DNA from: Miniphocaeibacter sp964345925
Lineage (GTDB): Bacteria > Bacillota > Clostridia > Tissierellales > Peptoniphilaceae
DNA length: 12,318 nucleotides
Assembly (NCBI GenBank): GCA_964345925.1
Contig: CAYFSP010000045.1
Span: 1-12,318 of the forward strand
Direction of reading: 5' to 3'
Below are positions 6,613-12,318 of this stretch, one piece after another; within the stretch, counting starts at the first letter, position 1; each line of letters opens with the position of its first letter. A model generated the notes under the pieces. The model had not been told where the DNA came from, made no database searches, and saw nothing but the letters and a program-made list of their open reading frames with translations. The position numbers and the translations under genes are program-made.

Positions 6613-7451
6613 TGAAATATATTATATTGGCAGATGGAACAAAAAAAGAATTTAATGATAAAATGGATTTTATGGGAATAATAAATGTTACAGACAATTC
6701 ATTTTATGAGGGTTCACGAACTTATGATGTAGATAAAGCTGTAGAAAGAGCTGGAAGACTTATTGAAGAAGGTGCAACTTTTATTGATGTTGGAGGAGAG
6801 TCAACTAGACCAGGTTCTGATCCAGTAGAGGAAGAAGACGAAATTAACAGAGTTTGCCCTGTAATAAAGGAAATAAAAAAAAGATATCCAGATGTTTTAA
6901 TATCTGTAGATACCTACAGATCTAAAACTGCTATGAAGACCATAGAAAGTGGTGCCGATATTATAAACGATATTTCAGGACTTACATTTGATAAAAATAT
7001 GGTTAATGTCTTAGCAGAGACAAAAGTACCTTTAATATTAATGCATATAAAAGGTGAACCTAAGACAATGCATAAAAATCCTCATTATGATGATGTTGTA
7101 AAAGAAGTATATGAGTTTTTAGAAAGACAAATTGATTATGCATATGAAAATGGTGTGGAGAAGAATAAAATAATAATAGATTTAGGTATTGGTTTTGGAA
7201 AAACGGGAGATCATAATATAGAGCTATTAAAAAATATTTCTTATTTTGATTCATTAGAATTACCACATTTACTAGCAGTATCAAGAAAGAAATTTATAGG
7301 AAATACATTAGGACATGAAGACGCTTCAGATAGACTTTTTGGAACTATAGGAATTTCCGTATACGCTAGAACAAAGGGAATTGAAATGGCAAGAGTACAT
7401 GATGTGAAGGAAAACCTAGAAGCCGTTAGAATGGTGGAGAAATTCCTATGA
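6612..7451 (+). CDS. folP: Dihydropteroate synthase FolP
   Basis: FolP joins 6-hydroxymethyl-dihydropterin diphosphate with p-aminobenzoate to give dihydropteroate and is the sulfonamide target. The 279-residue TIM-barrel protein has GIINVT (22-27), IDVGGESTRPGS (loop 2, 58-69), SVDTYRS (98-104), DIINDISG (116-123), DLGIGFGKT (190-198), SRKKFIG (224-230) and ARVHDV (260-265), covering the pterin and diphosphate ligands (Asp100, Asn119, Asp190, Lys226, Arg261). Loop 1 is unusual: the near-universal TPDSF reads Thr27-Asp28-Asn29-Ser30-Phe31. The start overlaps the folE2 stop, and the end overlaps folK by four bases (ATGA). A GAGGAAA stretch serves as ribosome binding site inside the folE2 end. 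Confidence 0.95.
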   Translation: MKYIILADGTKKEFNDKMDFMGIINVTDNSFYEGSRTYDVDKAVERAGRLIEEGATFIDVGGESTRPGSDPVEEEDEINRVCPVIKEIKKRYPDVLISVDTYRSKTAMKTIESGADIINDISGLTFDKNMVNVLAETKVPLILMHIKGEPKTMHKNPHYDDVVKEVYEFLERQIDYAYENGVEKNKIIIDLGIGFGKTGDHNIELLKNISYFDSLELPHLLAVSRKKFIGNTLGHEDASDRLFGTIGISVYARTKGIEMARVHDVKENLEAVRMVEKFL

Positions 7452-7915
7452 TTTCCATTATAGCTTTAGGCTCAAATATGGGAAATAAAGAAGAAAATCT
7501 AAATAAGGCAGTGGATTTAATAGAGGATAGAGTTGGAAAAATATTAAAAAAATCCACTATATTGAAAACAGAGCCATATGGTTATATAGACCAAGATGAG
7601 TTTTTAAATATGGCAATAAAAGTGGAAACAGAACTTTCTCCAAGAAAATTGCTAGAAAAATTATTGGAAATAGAATTAGAACTTGGTAGGGTTAGAAAAA
7701 TAACTTGGGGACCAAGGACTATTGACTTGGATATAATCTATTATGAAGATAAAATAATAGATGAACCAGATTTGCAAATACCTCATATAGATTTGTATAA
7801 TAGAGACTTTGTACTAAAACCGATATATGAATTAGATAAAGACTTTGTAGACCCAAGAAAAAATAAGACAGTAAAAGAACTTTTAAAGGAGTTAAAAAAT
7901 AAAGGTGCAAATTAA
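7448..7915 (+). CDS. folK: 6-hydroxymethyl-7,8-dihydropterin pyrophosphokinase FolK
   Basis: FolK transfers diphosphate from ATP to 6-hydroxymethyl-dihydropterin, supplying FolP. The 155 residues are of normal length. Visible motifs are IALGSNMGNKEENL near the N-terminus (residues 4-17), TEPYG (39-43) for pterin contacts, and the PROSITE-like WGPRTIDLDIIYY (90-102), whose two aspartates bind magnesium. It is a stand-alone enzyme, with no fused FolB or FolP domain. It overlaps folP by four bases (ATGA), and its stop codon lies in the loop region of the terminator that ends the operon. It is the last of five genes; none of them encodes FolB, aminodeoxychorismate synthase or dihydrofolate reductase. 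Confidence 0.95.
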   Translation: MISIIALGSNMGNKEENLNKAVDLIEDRVGKILKKSTILKTEPYGYIDQDEFLNMAIKVETELSPRKLLEKLLEIELELGRVRKITWGPRTIDLDIIYYEDKIIDEPDLQIPHIDLYNRDFVLKPIYELDKDFVDPRKNKTVKELLKELKNKGAN

Positions 7916-7936
7916 ATGCACCTTTATTTTTATTAA
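7895..7936. terminator. Bidirectional intrinsic terminator between folK and the convergent HAD gene
   Basis: Bases 7895-7909 pair perfectly with 7917-7931 over 15 bp, with core AAAGGTGCA/TGCACCTTT and a 7-base loop. The core is followed by ATTTTT on the plus strand and ATTTTTT on the minus strand, so it can stop transcription both ways. The folK stop codon (7913-7915) is inside the element, and the minus-strand HAD stop lies only a few bases beyond it. Confidence 0.85.
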
Positions 7937-7937
7937 A

Positions 7938-8755
7938 CTATATTAAATTAAAATATTTAAAAGCATTGTAAAGTCCATCATTATCCACATGATCTGTAAT
8001 ATGGTCTGCTACATTCTTTAGACCATCTTGAGCATTGCCCATTGCAACACCAATATTACAGTATTCGATCATAAGATGATCATTATAAGCATCTCCAAAG
8101 GAGAATGTATTATCATTTGTAATATTTAGATAATCCAATAATGTTTTTATAGCATTAACTTTATCATTGCCAATCAGTGAAATTTCGCCAAACTCTTTTT
8201 CTTTACCAGTAGCTGTCCAAGCGGCTATATTAAAATCCTTTGAAAATTTTTTCTCAGCTTCATTTAGCAAATTTGGATTTAATGCAAAACTAATTTTTGC
8301 AACATCATCTCTGTATAAATTTTCTCCAAATATTAAATTAGGCATGGCAGATAACAATTTATCTCTATTCTCCTTTGTATTTTCACCGAAAACAAAAGAT
8401 CCCTTTTCTAATAAATGCTCATTTGCAAATAATCCATTTTTACTTTCCAGATAAAATCCAAGTTCATTTTCTTGTAACCAGTTTACTGCTACCTCTACTT
8501 GAGATTTACTCATAACATTATCTTGTATAACTTTATCAAGGTATTCAATATACATTCCATTTCCACCAATTAGTCCATCAAAACCAATACTCCATAAATC
8601 ATGATAGATTTCGGATTTAGTTCTGCCAGATGTTAGAAATACTAAATTACCTTTTTTCTAGTCTCTTTAATGGCTTTAACAGCTGATATAGGAATTTCAC
8701 CACTATAATTTACAATGGTTCCATCTATATCTAAAAATATTACTTTTTTATTCAT
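7938..8755 (-). pseudogene. Cof-type HAD-superfamily phosphatase, frameshifted
   Basis: Haloacid-dehalogenase family phosphatase of the Cof/YidA class, broken by an apparent one-base deletion. From the ATG at 8755 (GGAG at about 8761-8764) the first frame encodes 37 residues including the catalytic DIDGT motif (9-13) and stops at 8644-8642. Reading continues one frame back from the AAAAAAG run at 8657-8651, giving TSGR (motif II), an intact cap region and the C-terminal GDAYND and GVAMGNA motifs. Restored, the protein would have 272 residues, the normal length. Without a frameshift the larger piece (ATG at 8555, 205 residues) lacks the nucleophile Asp and should be inactive. The break may be a true mutation, a sequencing homopolymer error, or, less likely, programmed -1 frameshifting. 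It begins 18 bases after the phosphate transporter gene and is probably its operon partner. Substrate unknown, usually sugar phosphates. Confidence 0.85.
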
Positions 8756-8773
8756 TTTTTCTCCGAAAACTTA

Positions 8774-10372
8774 CTAACTTAATAATTTTCCAACATTGTT
8801 TATATATGCAGCTATACGTTCAAAATCACTTAGCACCTTTTCATAGAATAAACCACTTTCAGGATCACAAGTACCATTTTTCATTCTTTCAATATGGCGG
8901 TTTCTAAATTCAAATATAGTGTTTTCAACATCAACAAATAATTTGTTGCTTAAAATACGTCTATTTTCACTAAGTTCTTCTTTTTCTACTACTTCATATA
9001 AATTATTTATCAATATATTTAATACATCTACTTCATTGAAGAAATCTTGACTATATACTAATTCTCTATCATTTGATTCCTTGGCATATTCTCCAATTGC
9101 CTTAATATGGTCTCCAATTCTTTCAATATCCCTAACCATTCTCATATCGGCTGTTAGTATTGCAGCTGTACCTTCGTCCATTGGTTTACCTAGAAGATCA
9201 ATAATATATCTTGTAACTTTGGAATTCAAATAATTTATTATTTTTTCATTGTATAGAATTTTCTTATATTTATTTTCATTGTAATTGTTGAATATCTCTA
9301 CTGATAAATCATAATTTTCCTTAGAAATATCAACCATTCTAATTAGCTCTCCCTTAACATCAGATAATAGCAAAGGAATATCTGTAAGTTTTTTTGGGTT
9401 AATATATTTTAACGCCAAATCTTCTGAAATAGGATCTTCCCCTGGTATAACTTTTGTAGCTAAACTAGCTAAGAATTTTGAAAATGGTAATAATAAAACA
9501 GTAGCTAAAATATTGAATAATGTGTGCATATTAGCAATTTGTGCAGCAGGAAGGTCTTTTGAAAACTTAATTATTAACTGTTCTATTGGGAAAATATAAA
9601 GCAATATAATTAAAATTATAGTTCCTAGAATATTGAAAAGAACATGGACTGCAGCAGTTCTCTTACCATTTTTTGAACTTCCTAACGATGATAATATACT
9701 TGTAATACATGTACCTATATTAAAACCACAAACTATGAAAATTGCACCATGAAAAGCAATTAATCCCTTATTTGCCAAAGCTTGTAAAATACCTAATGAA
9801 GCACTGGAAGACTGTAAAATTGCTGTAAAAATTGTTCCAACTAAAATACCCATAAATGGATTAGAAATTTTAGTCATCATACTAACAAAAGCTTCACTTT
9901 CTTGTAAAGGTGTCATAGAGTCTGACATAAAAGTCATTCCCATAAAAAGAATTCCAAGTCCCATAATAACTTGACCAAGATATTTTATAGAGTTTTTATT
10001 GATGAATTTATACATAATAAAGCCGACAAAAGCTATAAGTGGTGCTGAATCCGTAATATTAAGTGCAACTAATTGCCCTGTAACGGTAGTACCAATATTG
10101 GCCCCCATAATTACACCAACAGCTTGTTGTAAAGTCATTAAACCGGAATTTACAAATCCTACAGCCATAACCGTAGTAGCAGAACTACTTTGTATAACAG
10201 CCGTAACCACCAACCCAACTATTATTCCTCTAAAAGTACTAGAAGTAAGTTTTTCAATTATTTTATGCAATCTATTACCTGCAACTAGTTCTAAACCTTC
10301 GCTCATTAAGTCCATACCATATAAGAATAGGGCAAGTCCTCCTAAAAGAGCAAATATATAAGTAATCGACAT
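8774..10372 (-). CDS. Na+/phosphate cotransporter family protein with PhoU-like C-terminal domain
   Basis: This 532-residue membrane protein belongs to the NptA/YjbB-type Na+/Pi cotransporter family. The N-terminal 300 residues are hydrophobic, with about eight to nine membrane segments arranged as two inverted halves. Each half has the paired family motifs: QSSSATT (61-67) with GANIGTT (90-96), then QSSSAS (187-192) with GFNIGTC (216-222). Residues about 335-530 are charged and helical and resemble a PhoU domain, as in many bacterial members. AAGGAGG (10384-10378) precedes the ATG. Family knowledge points to sodium-coupled phosphate movement, often export, in the cytoplasmic membrane; direction is not shown by sequence. 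The HAD phosphatase gene follows on the same strand, which would fit release of phosphate from metabolites. Confidence 0.92.
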   Translation of the reverse strand: MSITYIFALLGGLALFLYGMDLMSEGLELVAGNRLHKIIEKLTSSTFRGIIVGLVVTAVIQSSSATTVMAVGFVNSGLMTLQQAVGVIMGANIGTTVTGQLVALNITDSAPLIAFVGFIMYKFINKNSIKYLGQVIMGLGILFMGMTFMSDSMTPLQESEAFVSMMTKISNPFMGILVGTIFTAILQSSSASLGILQALANKGLIAFHGAIFIVCGFNIGTCITSILSSLGSSKNGKRTAAVHVLFNILGTIILIILLYIFPIEQLIIKFSKDLPAAQIANMHTLFNILATVLLLPFSKFLASLATKVIPGEDPISEDLALKYINPKKLTDIPLLLSDVKGELIRMVDISKENYDLSVEIFNNYNENKYKKILYNEKIINYLNSKVTRYIIDLLGKPMDEGTAAILTADMRMVRDIERIGDHIKAIGEYAKESNDRELVYSQDFFNEVDVLNILINNLYEVVEKEELSENRRILSNKLFVDVENTIFEFRNRHIERMKNGTCDPESGLFYEKVLSDFERIAAYINNVGKLLS

Positions 10373-10399
10373 TATATCCTCCTTAAAAATATTTCAATA

Positions 10400-10405
10400 A
10401 TTATA
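10400..10405 (-). promoter_or_regulatory. Candidate -10 box for the phosphate transporter gene
   Basis: On the minus strand a perfect TATAAT lies about 28 bases before the ATG at 10372, which would start transcription near 10393 and leave a short leader holding the AAGGAGG site. There is no convincing -35 hexamer, and TATAAT-like strings are common in DNA this AT-rich, so the call is tentative. Confidence 0.3.
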
Positions 10406-10442
10406 ATATACTATAATGGAAAATATTCATAGGCTAAAACAT

Positions 10443-10460
10443 ATAATTTATATAAATTAT
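10443..10460. promoter_or_regulatory. 18-bp perfect palindrome in the divergent intergenic region (possible operator)
   Basis: ATAATTTATATAAATTAT is self-complementary over all 18 bases. It lies in the 200-bp region between the minus-strand transporter and the plus-strand ABC ATPase, immediately before a plus-strand TATAAT at 10461-10466, so it would occupy the spacer of a promoter for the ABC genes. A dimeric repressor site is possible. Because every base is A or T, chance occurrence in this composition is quite plausible. The rest of 10373-10572 shows no gene. Confidence 0.25.
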
Positions 10461-10572
10461 TATAATGATACCAATCGAGAAAGAAAATATACATTTTAAG
10501 AAGAAAGAATCATAAAGTAAACTCCTATTGATATTATAAGAATATTAAAAATAACATTTAGGAGAGGAAGTT

Positions 10573-11439
10573 ATGGATAAAAATTTAAATGCATTAGAAG
10601 TAAAAAATATCTCTAAAGAATTTAATGGAAAACCAGCACTGAAAAAGTTGGATTTCAAAATAAAATATGGAGAAATTTTTGGCTTTTTAGGACCTTCTGG
10701 AGCTGGAAAGACAACTACGATAAAAATGATGACAGGACAATTGAAACCATCAGGTGGAGAAGTCTTTATACTTGGAAGAAATGCTGAGAATATAGACTAT
10801 AAAATCTATGGAAGAATTGGTCTTGTAACGGATAATAGTGGAGTTTACGATAAATTAACAGTAATTGAAAATATGAAACTATATTGTAAAATACACAAGG
10901 TTCCAGTTTCTGAAGCAAATAGATTGTTGCAGAGGGTTGGACTTGAAAAGGATAAGAAGAAACTAGCTGAAAAGCTTTCAAAGGGAATGAAACAAAGACT
11001 TGTATTGGCAAGAGCTTTAATTCATAGTCCAGAAATACTTTTTTTAGATGAGCCAACAAGTGGACTTGATCCAAGTACATCATTGGATATCCATAAATTA
11101 TTAGTAGAAATAAAAAATTCAGGTACAGCAATATTTTTAACTACACATAATATGGAAGAAGCATATAAACTATGTGATAATCTTGCATTAATAAATGAAG
11201 GTATAATAGTTGAACAGGGTAGACCAAAGGATATAATATTAAAACACAATCAAAAACAATCCTTTGAAGTGTTACTTAAAAATGACGAAAGTCTTTCTTT
11301 TGAAAAGGATTCAGAAGAATTGGAAACACTTTTTGATTTAATAAGAAAAAGAAAAGTTAAGTCAATTCATTCATCGGAGCCAACACTTGAAGATGTATTT
11401 ATAAAATTAACAGGGAGGGTACTAAGTAATGAACATTAG
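10573..11439 (+). CDS. ABC transporter ATP-binding protein
   Basis: This 288-residue nucleotide-binding protein powers the ABC-2 permease that follows. Walker A is GPSGAGKTT (40-48), the signature LSKGMKQR (135-142), Walker B ILFLDEP (155-161) with TSGLDPS next, and His192 is the switch histidine. The C-terminal 70 residues form the variable extension typical of the CcmA/DrrA/NatA group, with the usual EPTLEDVFIKLTGR ending. AGGAGAGG at 10560-10567 sets the start. The end overlaps the permease start by 11 bases. It is not closely similar in its variable regions to the ATPase at 2145, so the pair is a second, separate transporter. Substrate unknown. If the permease is truly broken, this ATPase may be an orphan. 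Confidence 0.9.
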   Translation: MDKNLNALEVKNISKEFNGKPALKKLDFKIKYGEIFGFLGPSGAGKTTTIKMMTGQLKPSGGEVFILGRNAENIDYKIYGRIGLVTDNSGVYDKLTVIENMKLYCKIHKVPVSEANRLLQRVGLEKDKKKLAEKLSKGMKQRLVLARALIHSPEILFLDEPTSGLDPSTSLDIHKLLVEIKNSGTAIFLTTHNMEEAYKLCDNLALINEGIIVEQGRPKDIILKHNQKQSFEVLLKNDESLSFEKDSEELETLFDLIRKRKVKSIHSSEPTLEDVFIKLTGRVLSNEH

Positions 11440-12157
11440 TATGAGAAAAATTTCTGCAATAGCAGATTTAAAAATGAAATTAATTAGCAGGAATACGCAT
11501 TTTTTAGTATATCCGTTAATGGCTATAGGATTAACTTTTATATATTAAGATACAAATTCCTGCAGATGCAAAAATAATAATGATTGCTGCAATGTTTGGA
11601 ATGGAAATCGGTATCTCTTTTACAATGGTAGGAATGCCACTGGTTGCTTTAATGATAGCAGAGGAAAAAGAGAAGAATACATTAAGAGCTTTAATGACAT
11701 CATCTGTAACAACAACGGATTATTTACTAGGTACAATAATAATTCCGTTTATATTGAATTTAGCAGTAATATTTATATTTCCATTAATACTTAAATTTCC
11801 ATATAATATGATAAATATTCCAATGTTATTATTGGTATCATCACTTGGAACATTTTCAGGAGTAATAATAGGATTTGCAATTGGAGTATTTTCAAAAACA
11901 CAAAATCAAGCTAATATAGCTTCATTACCAATTATGCTTGGGCTTATGTTAATTCCGATGTTAGGAAATATGATACCTATATTTGCTAAAATTAGTTCAT
12001 ATACAATTTCTGGAGTAATGTCTATGTACGTAATGGGTATGTCGGAAAAATAAATTATATGCTACCTTTAAAAGAGTGGATTGTTCTAGCAGCATGGATA
12101 GTAATTCCATTGATTTTTGCAATAATTGGATATAAGAAAAGTGAATTGGACTATTAA
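11429..12157 (+). pseudogene. ABC-2 type permease with two frameshifts
   Basis: Starting at the ATG at 11429 behind AGGGAGGG (11412-11419), the first frame gives 39 residues and stops at 11546-11548. The second piece, one frame forward and open from 11535, runs through hydrophobic permease sequence to a stop at 12051-12053. The third piece, back in the first frame from about 12046, adds a last membrane helix and ends KKSELDY at 12157. Joined, they give a normal ABC-2 permease of about 242 residues with six membrane segments and a cytoplasmic EEKEKNTLRALMTS coupling stretch. The changes are equivalent to one inserted base (or two lost) in the TTTTATATATT tract and one lost A in the A5 run at 12046-12050. 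They may be sequencing errors or real decay. A shorter protein from the ATG at 11580 (157 residues) lacks both the first and last helix. Confidence 0.8.
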
Positions 12158-12189
12158 ATAAAATATTGAAATAAACTTGTATAAAACTT

Positions 12190-12229
12190 AAAAAGATACT
12201 GATAATTCAATGGTCAGTATCTTTTTTTT
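12190..12229 (+). terminator. Intrinsic terminator after the ABC permease
   Basis: A 13-bp perfect stem (12190-12202 with 12214-12226; core AGATACTGA/TCAGTATCT) and an 11-base loop run into eight consecutive T (12222-12229). It lies 32 bases after the permease stop and ends the second ABC operon. Downstream bases 12230-12318 are very AT-rich and show no recognisable gene. Confidence 0.9.
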
Positions 12230-12318
12230 ATGATATTATTGATGTAATTGTTAAAAATATTTAAGTATATTAAATATATTTACAAGTATAAAAATAAAAG
12301 TATTTTTTATTATATTAT

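Noticed and set aside
7060..7284. Minus-strand open frames inside folP, folK, dhaK and the ABC genes
   Set aside because: They lie wholly opposite well-recognised genes, have no ribosome binding sites and encode low-complexity Leu/Ile/Tyr-rich sequence produced by AT-rich antisense reading.
9999..10361. Plus-strand open frame opposite the phosphate transporter N-terminus
   Set aside because: It is antisense to the conserved QSSSATT and GANIGTT coding region, and its sequence resembles no protein I know.
1..12318. CRISPR arrays, tRNA or rRNA genes
   Set aside because: No regularly spaced repeats and no cloverleaf or TTCGA-type T-arm was found in the intergenic regions on either strand.

Overview
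This window is AT-rich bacterial DNA with short spacers, strong AGGAGG-type ribosome binding sites and tightly packed or overlapping genes. It reads as a low-GC Firmicute. The gene content (PTS-coupled dihydroxyacetone kinase, zinc-independent FolE2, BcrA/NatA-like ABC transporters) suggests an anaerobic Clostridia/Tissierellia-type organism. This assignment is an inference from style and gene content; there is no rRNA or other marker gene here.

Layout. Bases 1-55 look like the terminal end of an IS3-family insertion sequence lying mostly outside the window. An extended -10 promoter (97-105) then leads into a plus-strand run: dhaK, dhaL, dhaM and a two-gene ABC-2 type transporter (123-3811), with gaps of 1-9 bases or overlaps. 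A second plus-strand operon (3924-7915) encodes folate synthesis: folC, a COG0720 pterin synthase, folE2, folP and folK. It is preceded by a candidate extended -10 promoter and a leader hairpin, and ends in a bidirectional terminator that contains the folK stop codon. Convergent to it, on the minus strand, are a Na/phosphate cotransporter-family protein (8774-10372) and, downstream, a Cof-type HAD phosphatase gene broken by a one-base frameshift (7938-8755). A 200-bp divergent intergenic region with an 18-bp perfect palindrome separates these from a second ABC transporter. Its ATPase is intact (10573-11439), but its permease (11429-12157) carries two frameshifts that compensate each other. A strong terminator follows at 12190-12229.

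How the genes work together. DhaK, DhaL and DhaM form a phosphoenolpyruvate-dependent kinase turning dihydroxyacetone into dihydroxyacetone phosphate. DhaM is the single-domain form and must take phosphate from the cell's HPr. The folate operon covers the route from GTP to folate (FolE2, pterin synthase, FolK, FolP, FolC) except that no folB (dihydroneopterin aldolase) is present. The COG0720 protein carries Cys22-Glu23 ahead of its HGH motif, the signature reported for dual-function PTPS-I/III enzymes that bypass FolB and can also serve queuosine synthesis.

I do not see a wholly new system. The points most worth following are the FolB bypass with its CE-x-x-HGH active site, an unusual N-terminal extension on FolC, an altered loop 1 in FolP, and three frameshifts confined to the last third of the window. 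One of these sits exactly on a dnaX-like A-AAA-AAG slippery heptamer.
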